Assembly (NCBI GenBank): GCA_009772985.1 | Contig: WOUS01000002.1 | Coordinates: forward strand, 1 to 64,000 | Direction: 5' to 3' | DNA length: 64,000 bases | DNA from: Anaerolineaceae bacterium | GTDB taxonomy: Bacteria; Chloroflexota; Anaerolineae; Anaerolineales; Villigracilaceae | Shown here: piece after piece, positions 1 to 8,095 of the stretch | How positions within the stretch are numbered: the stretch's first letter is position 1 | Layout: the number at the start of each line of letters is the position of its first letter | The notes under the pieces: model-generated | Database searches by the model: none | What the model was told of the DNA's origin: nothing | Seen by the model: the letters and a program-made list of their open reading frames with translations, nothing else | Translations under genes and position numbers: made by a program

Positions 1-108
1 CTGCGGGCGCTCGGCCTGCGCGGGCTGCCTGCCGCGGGCGAACCAGCCGCGCATCCCGGCGGCCGGCGGGCGGCGCGTGTCTTTTTTCCTGGCGGGTTTG
101 GTGGGCAT
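1..108 (-). CDS. N-terminal fragment of an unidentified protein, cut by the window edge
   Basis: The reverse strand opens with an ATG at 108 and reads 36 codons without a stop to the window edge. The visible residues start MPTKPARKKDTRR and are rich in Arg, Lys, Pro and Ala, as in a disordered N-terminus. No function can be assigned. A TGTGCTATCCT sequence (extended -10 like) lies about 10 nt upstream of the ATG and no Shine-Dalgarno is visible, so the mRNA may have a very short leader. It is divergent from the purine nucleoside phosphorylase gene. Confidence 0.4.
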   Translation of the reverse strand, partial: MPTKPARKKDTRRPPAAGMRGWFARGRQPAQAERPQ

Positions 109-164
109 GGCGGGGCAAGGATAGCACAGGCCCGCCCAAATCGCAATCCTTTTGCGAGATGAGA

Positions 165-170
165 TATAAT
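165..170 (+). promoter_or_regulatory. -10 element for purine nucleoside phosphorylase
   Basis: A perfect TATAAT sits 32 nt upstream of the chosen ATG at 203. No convincing -35 hexamer is visible at the normal distance. Confidence 0.5.
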
Positions 171-202
171 CCGTGCGCGCATAATTTGTTATGGAGATAA
201 TC

Positions 203-1033
203 ATGCAGATCAATATCGAAACGATAGATCGTCTGGCGGGGATTGTCCGGTCGAAGATCAAGGGGACGCCGCGTGCGGCCATCATCCTGGGAACGGGGCT
301 GGGCGGACTGGCGGATGCGGTGCAGGACCCGGTCATCGTCCCGTATGCGGACCTCCCGGACTGGCCCGTCTCGACCGTCATCGGCCACGCCGGCCGGCTG
401 GTCGCCGGACAACTGGAGGGGCAGCCGGTGCTGGCCATGCAGGGACGGGCGCACTACTACGAGGGCTACAGCATGGCGCAGGTCACCCTGCCGGTGCGGG
501 TGTTCCAGCGTCTCGGCGTCGAGATCCTGGTCGTGACCAACGCCGCCGGCGGCATCAATCCCGATTTCGTCCCCGGCGACGTGATGCTCATCACCGACCA
601 TCTCGGCCTGGCAGGGATGGCCGGGTTGAACCCGCTCATCGGCCCCAACCTGGCCGAGTTCGGCCCGCGCTTCCCCGACATGAGCCAGGCCTACGACCGC
701 GAACTGTCCGCGCTGGCCCGCCGGGTGGCGCAAGAAAACAAACTGGTCCTGCGCGAAGGCGTGTACGTCGGCCTGAGCGGCCCGTCCTTCGAGACGCCCG
801 CCGACCTGCGCTTCCTGCGCGTCGCCGGGGCAGACTCGGTCGGCATGTCCACGGTCCCGGAGGTGACGGCGGCGCGGCACGGCGGGACGCGGGTGCTGGG
901 TTTCTCCGGCATCAGCAACAAAGCCAACCTGGACGGCAACACGCTCACCACCCACGAGGAAGTGCTCGAAGCCGGGAAGATCCTCGTGCCGAAATTGGAA
1001 ACGCTCATCCGGGGCGTTCTGCGTCTGCTCTGA
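203..1033 (+). CDS. punA: Purine nucleoside phosphorylase, trimeric PNP type
   Basis: Cytoplasmic enzyme of purine salvage that splits purine nucleosides with phosphate to free base and (deoxy)ribose-1-phosphate. The 276-residue length is normal for the trimeric PNP/MTAP family. Visible motifs are the phosphate-binding loop GTGLGG (about 30-35), GRAHYYEG (about 82-89), TNAAGGIN (about 112-119), the substrate Glu in SGPSFETP (about 197) and VGMSTVPE (about 213-220). SNKA near 239 supplies the Asn typical of 6-oxopurine enzymes. An ATG at 191 is also in frame, but GGAG at 193-196 lies 6 nt before the ATG at 203, so 203 is preferred. The next gene follows after 9 nt. Confidence 0.93.
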   Translation: MQINIETIDRLAGIVRSKIKGTPRAAIILGTGLGGLADAVQDPVIVPYADLPDWPVSTVIGHAGRLVAGQLEGQPVLAMQGRAHYYEGYSMAQVTLPVRVFQRLGVEILVVTNAAGGINPDFVPGDVMLITDHLGLAGMAGLNPLIGPNLAEFGPRFPDMSQAYDRELSALARRVAQENKLVLREGVYVGLSGPSFETPADLRFLRVAGADSVGMSTVPEVTAARHGGTRVLGFSGISNKANLDGNTLTTHEEVLEAGKILVPKLETLIRGVLRLL

Positions 1034-1042
1034 CAGGCCGGC

Positions 1043-1717
1043 ATGGTGGAATTGGTCCGTTTCTTCAGCGCGTACGCGCCGCTGGTCTACCTGGTCCTGG
1101 CGGTGGGGGTTCTGTTTGCGATTCGCGGACTCGCCCAGGCGCTGAGCGAAAGGAAGAAGGCCATCTTCGGGCTGGAGCGAGAAATCTCGTTCGGCAGGGT
1201 GCGGCAGGCGGCCGCCGTGCTGACGGTGGTGCTGCTGCTCGCGCTGGGCGAATTGATCCTGCAAGCGTTCGTGGCTCCCGGCCTGCCCGCTGCGTCCATG
1301 CTGGCCACCCCCACGCTCGACCTGCTCACCGTCCCGACCAGCACGCTCCCGCCATTCCTGGCGTCGGGGAGCGAAGTCCCGGCCCCCACGGCAACGGCGG
1401 AGACCAGCGGCTGCATCCCCGGGCAGATCTTGATCACCGCGCCCAAGCCGGGCGAAACCATCAGCGGTAGTATCGTTATCATGGGGACAGCGGATATCCC
1501 GAACTTCGGCTTCTACAAATACGAATTCGCGCCGGCCGGCAGCGAGAACTGGTCCACCATCCTGGCCGGGCGGAAGGTTGTCCGGGACGGGAAAATTGGC
1601 GATTGGGATACTTCCCAGCTGGCCTCCGGCGATTACCTGCTCCGGCTGGTGGTCACCGACAACCAGGGGAACGCCCTGCCGGCCTGCGTCGTGCCGGTGC
1701 GGATTTCAGGTCAATAG
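1043..1717 (+). CDS. Two-helix membrane protein with extracellular Ig-like domain
   Basis: A 224-residue protein of unknown function. Hydrophobic segments at about 10-30 and 52-76 form an N-terminal hairpin with a basic cytosolic loop. A Pro/Thr/Ser-rich linker (about 85-118) leads to an outside domain (119-224) with alternating beta-strand character and two Cys. The phrase SGSIVIMGTADIPNFGFY resembles Ig/bacterial surface beta-sandwich modules. It follows PNP by 9 nt and precedes the acetyltransferase by 8 nt, so the three are probably co-transcribed. Function is not inferred. Confidence 0.75.
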   Translation: MVELVRFFSAYAPLVYLVLAVGVLFAIRGLAQALSERKKAIFGLEREISFGRVRQAAAVLTVVLLLALGELILQAFVAPGLPAASMLATPTLDLLTVPTSTLPPFLASGSEVPAPTATAETSGCIPGQILITAPKPGETISGSIVIMGTADIPNFGFYKYEFAPAGSENWSTILAGRKVVRDGKIGDWDTSQLASGDYLLRLVVTDNQGNALPACVVPVRISGQ

Positions 1718-1725
1718 GCGGAACC

Positions 1726-2274
1726 ATGCCCCAGGTCCAGATACGCCCCGCAGTTGCAACAGACTTGCCCACCCTGATGGAAATGGATCATTCCTGCGCC
1801 AGCGATTACGTCTGGCAGATGGATTTGGCGCAGGGCGAGGGCCAGGCCGGCGCGGCCTTCCGCGAGATCCGCCTGCCGCGCTCGATTCAGGTGGCGTACC
1901 CGCGACCGGTTGCCCGCCTGGCAGACGAGTGGAGCCGGCGCGCCGGGATGCTGGTGGCCGCGACGGGAGCGGGGCTGGCCGGGTATGTTCGCCTGACGGA
2001 GAAAGTCGTCCCGCAAACGGCCTGGATCACCGACCTGGCGGTGGCTCCCCGCCTGCGCCGGCAGGGGGTCGGGGCGGCGCTCGTGCTGGCCGCCCAGGCG
2101 TGGGCGGCCGAGCGGGGCAGCCGGCAGGCGGTCCTGGAGACGACCTCCACAAATATCGCCGGCATCCGGCTGGCGCAGAAACTCGGCTACGAATTCTGCG
2201 GGTATAATGACCATTATTACCTGACCCAGGATATTGCGCTGTTCTTTGGCCGTGCGTTGGTATTCGTGGTTTAA
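1726..2274 (+). CDS. GNAT-family N-acetyltransferase
   Basis: A 182-residue acetyl-CoA-dependent acyltransferase. The core strand ITDLAVAPRLRR followed by QGVGAAL (about 101-119) is GNAT motif A, with the R/Q-x-x-G-x-G/A pyrophosphate loop. The tail with NIAGIRLAQKLGYEFCG is the usual motif B 'N...A..LY.K.GF'. The open frame extends upstream to 1603 inside the preceding gene. The ATG at 1726, preceded by GGCGGAACC, fits the family start and leaves an 8-nt gap. Substrate (small molecule or protein N-terminus) cannot be told. Confidence 0.85.
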   Translation: MPQVQIRPAVATDLPTLMEMDHSCASDYVWQMDLAQGEGQAGAAFREIRLPRSIQVAYPRPVARLADEWSRRAGMLVAATGAGLAGYVRLTEKVVPQTAWITDLAVAPRLRRQGVGAALVLAAQAWAAERGSRQAVLETTSTNIAGIRLAQKLGYEFCGYNDHYYLTQDIALFFGRALVFVV

Positions 2275-2285
2275 GAAAGGTGCTC

Positions 2286-4202
2286 ATGCTTACCGGTTGG
2301 ATGTCTGATGTGCTGGCGGGGATTATCACAGTCAACCAAATTTTGACGGCGGGGATAGCCATTACGGCGTTTTCGCTGTTCCTGTATGCGTTGTCGTTCA
2401 ACCTGCGCGACCGCGTGGCAAGGGCATTTGCCATTATCCTGCTGTGCGTGGTGGTCGTTTTCACGGCGGAGGCGCTGGAGAGTTCCTCCGACGCGCTCCA
2501 GACCGTGGACATGTTCCTCCGGCTGGAGTGGATGGGGATCGTCTTCCTGCCGGCGGCCTACCTGCACCTGTCCGACGGCCTGCTCGTGGCTTCGGGCAAA
2601 CCCTCCGGCCGGGGCAGGCGGACGGTGGTGCGTGTGACGTACCTGGTCTCGGCGGGGTTTCTGCTCATGCTGGCGTTCGGCTACCTGCTCGGGCCGCTCG
2701 TCATGGACGGGCAGCCTGCCCCGCACCTCCAGCGCACGGTCTGGACCGAGGTCTTTACCGCTTTCTACATCGGGCTGATGCTGCTGGCGTGGATCAATTT
2801 CGGGCGCGCCTACCGGCGCACGCTGACGCGCTCGGGCCGCCGCCGGATGCTCTACCTGCTCGCCGGGGCGACCGCGCCGGCTTTAGGCTCCTTCCCGTAC
2901 CTGCTGTACGGCTCCAGCCTGGCCGGGCAGCACCCCTTCCTGTTCTGGGGGGCGGCGGTTGTCTCCAACATGCTGGTGGGCGGACTGATCGTCGTCATGG
3001 CGTACGCGGTCGCGTTCTTCGGCGTCTCGTGGCCCGACCGGGTGGTGAAGACGCGCCTGGTCAAGTGGATCATGCGCGGTCCGGTCACCGCTTCGGTGGC
3101 CCTGGGCGCGATGACCATCGTCCGGCGCATCGGCGATTACTTTGGCGTGGTCTATTCCGGCGCGGTGCCGACCACGATGGTGACGGTGGTCCTGCTCATG
3201 GAGCATACCATCACGCTGCTGGCGCCCATCTGGGAGCGGCTGATTTTCTACGGCCGCGACCGGAGCGACCTGGCCCTGCTGCAAAGCATGGAAGACCGCC
3301 TCATCACGCAGGGCGACCTGCGCCAGTTCCTCGAGGCGGTGCTGGCCGCGGTGCGCGACCACCTCCAGTCGCCGTCGGCGTTCGTGGCCGCGCTGGACGA
3401 GGCCGGCCCGTCCCTCATCGTCGCCACCGGGAATCCGCCCCTGCCCAAAGAGACGAACCTGGCCGAGGCGCTGCAGGCTGTGAACGGGAAGGATGAATTC
3501 ACCTGGGGCAATTACTGGATCTTCCCGCTCCACCAGCGCCCGGAAACGGACGAGGGACAGCCCGCCCTGCTCGGCATCCTGGGCGTGGCGCGCCGCCCGG
3601 ACCAGGCGCTGGTGAGTGAACAACGCCAGGCGCTCGCGCGGCTGACCGGACGCGCGGTGCAGGCGCTGCAGGACCGGCGCCTCCAGCGGAGCGTCTTCCG
3701 CTCCCTCGAAGACCTGGAACCGGAAGTGGACATGATCCAGCGCTGGCGCGCCGCCGGCCGCTATGACAGCAGCGCCGGCATGTTGGCCGATACCCTGCCG
3801 CCGGAGTCTGACCTGGTGAACCTGGTGAAGGACGCGCTGACGCATTACTGGGGCGGCCCGAAACTCACCTCCAGCCCGCTCCTGCAATTGCAGATCGTCC
3901 GGCAGGCGTTCCGTGAACACAACGACAGCCCTTCCAACGCCCTGCGCTCCATCCTGCGCCAGGCGGTGGACAGCGTCCGCCCGGAAGGGGAGCGGCGCTT
4001 TACCGGCGAGTGGATCCTGTACAATATCCTCGAAATGAAATTCATCGAAGGCCGCAAAGTACGCGACGTGGCCGCCCGGCTGGCAATGTCGGAGGCCGAC
4101 CTGTACCGGAAACAGCGCGTCGCCATCGAAGAAGCGGCACGCGCCATCAGCAGCATGGAAACCGAGAGACAGATGCAACTTAATGGGAAGGAGGCTGGAT
4201 GA
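2286..4202 (+). CDS. Polytopic membrane protein with GAF-like domain and C-terminal helix-turn-helix-like region
   Basis: A 638-residue protein. Residues 1-320 hold about eight hydrophobic segments and resemble the 7TM region found at the N-terminus of some histidine kinases. Residues about 330-460 read as a GAF-like sensory domain. There is no DHp/HATPase core. The C-terminus (about 585-625) has a helix-turn-helix look (GRKVRDVAARLAMSEADLYR), as in sigma region 4 or sensor-linked regulators. GTG at 2280 is in frame, but the ATG at 2286 sits 5 nt after GAAAGG. It overlaps the S1-domain gene by four bases (ATGA), so the two are translationally coupled. A membrane-anchored regulator is plausible but unproven. 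Confidence 0.7.
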   Translation: MLTGWMSDVLAGIITVNQILTAGIAITAFSLFLYALSFNLRDRVARAFAIILLCVVVVFTAEALESSSDALQTVDMFLRLEWMGIVFLPAAYLHLSDGLLVASGKPSGRGRRTVVRVTYLVSAGFLLMLAFGYLLGPLVMDGQPAPHLQRTVWTEVFTAFYIGLMLLAWINFGRAYRRTLTRSGRRRMLYLLAGATAPALGSFPYLLYGSSLAGQHPFLFWGAAVVSNMLVGGLIVVMAYAVAFFGVSWPDRVVKTRLVKWIMRGPVTASVALGAMTIVRRIGDYFGVVYSGAVPTTMVTVVLLMEHTITLLAPIWERLIFYGRDRSDLALLQSMEDRLITQGDLRQFLEAVLAAVRDHLQSPSAFVAALDEAGPSLIVATGNPPLPKETNLAEALQAVNGKDEFTWGNYWIFPLHQRPETDEGQPALLGILGVARRPDQALVSEQRQALARLTGRAVQALQDRRLQRSVFRSLEDLEPEVDMIQRWRAAGRYDSSAGMLADTLPPESDLVNLVKDALTHYWGGPKLTSSPLLQLQIVRQAFREHNDSPSNALRSILRQAVDSVRPEGERRFTGEWILYNILEMKFIEGRKVRDVAARLAMSEADLYRKQRVAIEEAARAISSMETERQMQLNGKEAG

Positions 4203-5140
4203 AAAGCATGGGCGGGGAACCTTTATTGCCTGAAGAATCGCCCTGCGTGGACGAGGGCTGGTGGAATGCCATCCTTGCGGAAGAGGAAAGCCGGGCGGCG
4301 CCGCCGCCCCAGCCGCACCCGCAGCAAGAGGAAAAGAGCAAACCATCCGTGGATTGGGACCGCGCCGGCCAGGTCTACAACCAGGATCAGATCATCTCCC
4401 TGGCGGTTACCGGTTTCAACCGGGGCGGGCTGCTCGTGGAAGGGGAGGGGCTGGCCGGGTTCGTGCCATGCTCGCACCTGGTGGACCTGCCCATCCAGGC
4501 GGAGGCCGCGCGGCGTGAAGACTGCCTTTCCTCCTACGTTGGGCGGACCCTGCACTTGAAGGTCATCGAATTTGCGCCCAACGAGAGCCGGCTGGTCTTC
4601 TCCGAGCGCGCCGCCCGCGCCGAAGCCGGGAAGCGCACCGCCCTGTTCGGTTCCCTCCAGGCCGGCCAGCGCGTGGCTGGCGACGTAACCAACGTCACCG
4701 ACTTCGGCGTGTTCGTGGACCTCGGCGGGGTGGAGGGCCTGATCCACATCTCCGAACTCTCCTGGGGGCGCGTCGCACACCCGGGGCAGGTCCTGAACGT
4801 CGGCCAGCGCGTGGAAGTGCTGGTCATGGACGTTTCGGCGGAACGCTGCCGGGTGGCGCTCAGCCTCAAGCGGCTGTGTCCCAACCCGTGGGAAACCGCC
4901 GAGGGACGCTATCCGGTGGACAGCCTCGTTCCCGCGGTGGTGACGGCGCTCGTCCCGTTCGGCGCGTTTGCCCGCCTGGAGGAGGGGCTGGAGGGACTCA
5001 TCCATCTCTCGGAGATCCCGCTTCCCCCCGGCGCGAATGCCGGCGACATCCTTTCTCCCGGCCTGACCGTGACCGTGCGCGTCCTGCAGGTCGAGGCCGC
5101 CCGCCAGCGTCTTGGCCTGAGCCTGCGCGCCGCTTCCTGA
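4199..5140 (+). CDS. S1 RNA-binding domain protein (three S1 repeats), RpsA-like
   Basis: A 313-residue cytoplasmic RNA-binding protein with three OB-fold S1 units at about 57-135, 150-225 and 236-312. The second is canonical, with the phrase VTDFGVFVDLGGVEGLIH and then SLKR. The third repeats FGAFARLEEGLEGLIHLSEI. It is shorter than ribosomal protein bS1 of gamma-proteobacteria (six repeats) but close to the 3-4 repeat S1 forms of other phyla. Strong Shine-Dalgarno GGGAAGGAGG precedes the ATG that overlaps the previous stop. The FtsK gene starts 3 nt after its stop. Confidence 0.85.
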   Translation: MKSMGGEPLLPEESPCVDEGWWNAILAEEESRAAPPPQPHPQQEEKSKPSVDWDRAGQVYNQDQIISLAVTGFNRGGLLVEGEGLAGFVPCSHLVDLPIQAEAARREDCLSSYVGRTLHLKVIEFAPNESRLVFSERAARAEAGKRTALFGSLQAGQRVAGDVTNVTDFGVFVDLGGVEGLIHISELSWGRVAHPGQVLNVGQRVEVLVMDVSAERCRVALSLKRLCPNPWETAEGRYPVDSLVPAVVTALVPFGAFARLEEGLEGLIHLSEIPLPPGANAGDILSPGLTVTVRVLQVEAARQRLGLSLRAAS

Positions 5141-5143
5141 CCC

Positions 5144-7360
5144 ATGCCTGCCTCCACCCGCCGACCCGCCTCCTCTGCCGACGAGCGCCGCGCCTCTGCC
5201 CGCTCGGACGACTGGCTGGACCGCCTCCACCGGTTCCAGATCCACTTTGGCCGCTTCCTGTGGGACGCGGCCGGGGTGCTCCTGCTGGCCGCCGCGCTGG
5301 TGCTCCTGCTGGGCTGGGTCAAACTTTCGCAGGGCACGCTCCTGTCTGCGCTGATCTCGCTCCTAAAGATGTGGTTTGGCTGGGGAACGCTCCTGTTCAT
5401 CGCGGCCGCCGTGGCCGGCGGGATATTTTCCTTCCGCCGCAGCCGCGCGGCGGTCAAACTGCGCTGGGGGCAGGTCATCGCCCTGGAACTGGCCGCCCTG
5501 CTGACGCTCGCCGTGCTGGCGATGCTGGGCGGGTACGACCTCGCCCGCGCCGAAGCCGGCTGGGGCGGGCGCGTCGGGTGGGGACTGGCCGAACTGTTCG
5601 GGCAGTTCCTCGGTCCGCTGGGAGGCGGGATGGTGATCGTCCTGCTCTGGATGCTGGCCGGGATGTCGGGATTTGGCCTCTGGCGACGGCTGGAAGCCTG
5701 GCTGTTCCAACTGGCGGGCGAGCCGGTCACAGCGGACCGTGAACCGGCCGCGGCAGGCAAGCATCCGGGCGCGCCCGCGGCGCAGAAACCGGCCGCCGGC
5801 GTGGTGCGCACGAAGAAACCGGCCGAGAAACTCCCGGCCGAGTTCCAGAAAAAATTCAAGGTCTCCGAGAAACAGGAGGCCCGCGTGGCGCCGCTCCTGC
5901 GCAGCGACAACCTGCCGCCGCTGACCATCCTGCCCGGCGACCAGGGCATCCGCCCGGACGAGCGCAACATCAACCAGACCGCCGGGATGATCGAGAAGAC
6001 GCTCAAGGAATTCGGCATCCCCGCCAGCGTGACCGGCTTCCGCATCGGGCCGACCGTCACCCAGTTCGCCGTCCAGCCGGGATTCATCCGCAAAGGCACC
6101 GAGGAGGACGCGCAGCAGATGAAGGTGCGCGTGGCGCAAATCGCCGGGTTGCAGCGTGACCTGGCGCTGGCGCTCTCGGCGGAACGCCTGCGCATCGAAG
6201 CGCCCGTGCCGGGGCACGATTACGTGGGCATCGAGGTGCCGAACCAGCGCTCCAGCCTGGTGCGCCTGCGCCCGCTGCTCGAAACCGACGCGATGGTGAA
6301 ACTCAACTCGCCGCTGGCGATTGCCCTCGGCCGCGACGTCTCCGGCCAGCCGCTGACCGCCGACCTGGCGCGCATGCCGCACCTGCTCATCGCCGGGACG
6401 ACCGGCTCCGGCAAGTCGGTCTGCATTGCGGCCATCACCGCCTGCCTGACGATGAACAACACGCCGGAGGAACTGCGGCTGGTGATGATCGATTCCAAGA
6501 TGGTGGAACTCATCCGCTTCAACGGCCTGCCGCACCTGTTGGGCAAGGTGGAGACGGACATCCAGCGCATCCTGGGCGTCCTGCGCTGGGTGGTGGTCGA
6601 GATGGAACACCGCTACAAACTGCTCGAGGCCGCCAAGGCCCGCGACGTGGACGCCTACAACCGCCGCCTGGCGCGCCGCAAGGATGTCCAGCCGCTGCCG
6701 CGCATCGTGGTGCTGATTGACGAACTGGCCGACCTGATGATGTCCGCGCCCGACCAGACCGAGCACAACCTCGTCCGCCTGGCGCAGATGGCGCGCGCCA
6801 CGGGCATCCACCTGGTGGTGGCCACCCAGCGTCCCAGCACCGACGTGGTCACCGGCCTGATCAAGGCCAACTTCCCGGCGCGCCTGGCCTTTGCCACCGC
6901 CTCGGGCGTGGACAGCCGCGTCATCCTCGACCTGCCCGGCGCGGAGACGCTGCTGGGCCGCGGCGACATGCTCTTCCTGAACCCGGAGGTCGGCAGTCTC
7001 GTCCGCGCCCAGGGCGCCATCGTCACCGACCAGGAGATCGAGCGGATCATCGCCTTCTGGCAGAAGTCCCGCCCGGAGCGGGACGTCCGTCCGCCGTGGG
7101 AGGGGATGCTCGATGTGCCGGACACCAAGAACGGCGACGACGTGCTGATCGAACGCGCCATCACCGTGTGCAAGCGCGAGCGGCGCGTCAGCGCCTCCAT
7201 GCTCCAGCGGCGGCTGAATGTCGGCTTCCCGCGCGCCGCCCGCCTGCTCGACCAGCTGGAGGAGATGGGCGTGATCGGCCCGGCGCTGGGCGGCGGGCGC
7301 GAGCGCGAGGTCCTGCTCGAACCGGGCGAGGACGACGAGAACGGCGCGGAAGAAGCCTGA
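5144..7360 (+). CDS. ftsK: FtsK/SpoIIIE DNA translocase
   Basis: A 738-residue membrane-anchored hexameric ATPase that pumps chromosomal DNA at the closing division septum. Four transmembrane segments lie at about 41-59, 79-97, 110-129 and 151-179. An Ala/Pro/Lys linker (about 190-240) follows, then the motor with Walker A GTTGSGKS (about 418-425) and Walker B RIVVLIDELADLMM (about 517-530). The C-terminal 65 residues form the winged-helix gamma domain that reads orienting DNA motifs. There is no obvious Shine-Dalgarno, and translation probably couples to the S1 gene 3 nt upstream. The short linker resembles SpoIIIE more than E. coli FtsK. Confidence 0.95.
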   Translation: MPASTRRPASSADERRASARSDDWLDRLHRFQIHFGRFLWDAAGVLLLAAALVLLLGWVKLSQGTLLSALISLLKMWFGWGTLLFIAAAVAGGIFSFRRSRAAVKLRWGQVIALELAALLTLAVLAMLGGYDLARAEAGWGGRVGWGLAELFGQFLGPLGGGMVIVLLWMLAGMSGFGLWRRLEAWLFQLAGEPVTADREPAAAGKHPGAPAAQKPAAGVVRTKKPAEKLPAEFQKKFKVSEKQEARVAPLLRSDNLPPLTILPGDQGIRPDERNINQTAGMIEKTLKEFGIPASVTGFRIGPTVTQFAVQPGFIRKGTEEDAQQMKVRVAQIAGLQRDLALALSAERLRIEAPVPGHDYVGIEVPNQRSSLVRLRPLLETDAMVKLNSPLAIALGRDVSGQPLTADLARMPHLLIAGTTGSGKSVCIAAITACLTMNNTPEELRLVMIDSKMVELIRFNGLPHLLGKVETDIQRILGVLRWVVVEMEHRYKLLEAAKARDVDAYNRRLARRKDVQPLPRIVVLIDELADLMMSAPDQTEHNLVRLAQMARATGIHLVVATQRPSTDVVTGLIKANFPARLAFATASGVDSRVILDLPGAETLLGRGDMLFLNPEVGSLVRAQGAIVTDQEIERIIAFWQKSRPERDVRPPWEGMLDVPDTKNGDDVLIERAITVCKRERRVSASMLQRRLNVGFPRAARLLDQLEEMGVIGPALGGGREREVLLEPGEDDENGAEEA

Positions 7361-7368
7361 TATCTTTG

Positions 7369-7377
7369 TGGTATGAT
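7369..7377 (+). promoter_or_regulatory. Extended -10 promoter (TGGTATGAT)
   Basis: TG-n-TATGAT begins eight bases after the ftsK stop codon and would drive the phosphatidyltransferase gene. No -35 is recognisable, as is tolerated by extended -10 promoters. Confidence 0.45.
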
Positions 7378-7403
7378 TGCGCCGTTAAAAAACCAGCCGA
7401 GAA

Positions 7404-7434
7404 TGTGACAGTCACTTCCGAAGTGACTGTCACA
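7404..7434. repeat. 31-bp perfect palindrome
   Basis: Arms TGTGACAGTCACTTC and its exact reverse complement flank a single C. It lies between the extended -10 element and the next start codon, so it would fold in that gene's 5' leader. There is no T-run after it, so a terminator is unlikely. A second, unrelated 31-bp palindrome with 14-bp arms lies at 55593-55623. Confidence 0.8.
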
Positions 7435-7462
7435 TGAAAATCGAATCAACGAGGTGTCATTC

Positions 7463-8086
7463 GTGGAATCTGCTGAAGAATTCAAGAAAATATCGTTTGC
7501 CGACAAGATGCGCAAGTGGTTTCACTGGCTGCTGAACCCGGCCGCGGCCTTCCTGAATCGCATCGGGCTTCATCCGAATACAGTCACGCTGATCGGACTG
7601 GCAGGCACGGTTGGCGTGGCGGTGTTGATCTCCCTGGACCACATGACCTGGGCCGGCCTCCTGCTCCTGGTGATGGGCCCGGTGGACGCGCTGGACGGGG
7701 CCATGGCGCGCCTGCGCGGCGAAGCCAGCGATTACGGCGCATTCGTGGACTCGGTGACCGACCGCTACTCGGAACTTTTCATCTACCTGGGTTTTCTCAT
7801 CCACTACCTGCTCACCGGCGACCCCGTCGGCGTGGCGTTTACCTACCTGGCCGCGGCCGGATCCGTGCTCGTCTCGTACGTCAAAGCCCGCGCCGACGCC
7901 TCGAAACTGGATGCCAACACCGGCCTGCTGACGCGGGTGGAACGGTACATCGTCCTCATCCCCGGCCTGGTGTTCAACCTGCCGCTGGCGGTTGTGATCA
8001 TCATTGCCGTTTTAGCCAACTTTACTGCCCTGCAGCGCATCCTGCGCGTGCGGCGTGACGCTTACCGCCGCTTATCCCAAAAATAG
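7463..8086 (+). CDS. CDP-alcohol phosphatidyltransferase family membrane enzyme
   Basis: A 207-residue integral membrane enzyme that transfers a phosphatidyl group from CDP-diacylglycerol to an alcohol. The full signature D-G-x2-A-R-x8-G-x3-D-x3-D is present at about 77-99 (DGAMAR, then G, then the D...D pair). About six hydrophobic helices follow the pattern of the family. The alcohol acceptor (glycerol-3-phosphate, inositol phosphate or other) cannot be read from sequence. GTG at 7454 is in frame, but GAGG at 7451-7454 sits 8 nt before GTG 7463, which I prefer. lgt follows after 9 nt, making a membrane-lipid/lipoprotein pair. Confidence 0.88.
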   Translation: MESAEEFKKISFADKMRKWFHWLLNPAAAFLNRIGLHPNTVTLIGLAGTVGVAVLISLDHMTWAGLLLLVMGPVDALDGAMARLRGEASDYGAFVDSVTDRYSELFIYLGFLIHYLLTGDPVGVAFTYLAAAGSVLVSYVKARADASKLDANTGLLTRVERYIVLIPGLVFNLPLAVVIIIAVLANFTALQRILRVRRDAYRRLSQK

Positions 8087-8095
8087 GAGAATTCC

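Noticed and set aside
2203-2208. TATAAT inside the end of the GNAT gene as a promoter for the GAF membrane protein
   Set aside because: No -35, within coding sequence and 77 nt from the start; kept out as too weak.
2883-4346. 487-codon frame on the - strand
   Set aside because: Antisense to the GAF membrane protein and S1 genes; a high-GC mirror frame.
7404-7434. Intrinsic terminator of ftsK
   Set aside because: No T-run follows and it lies downstream of the next gene's probable promoter.
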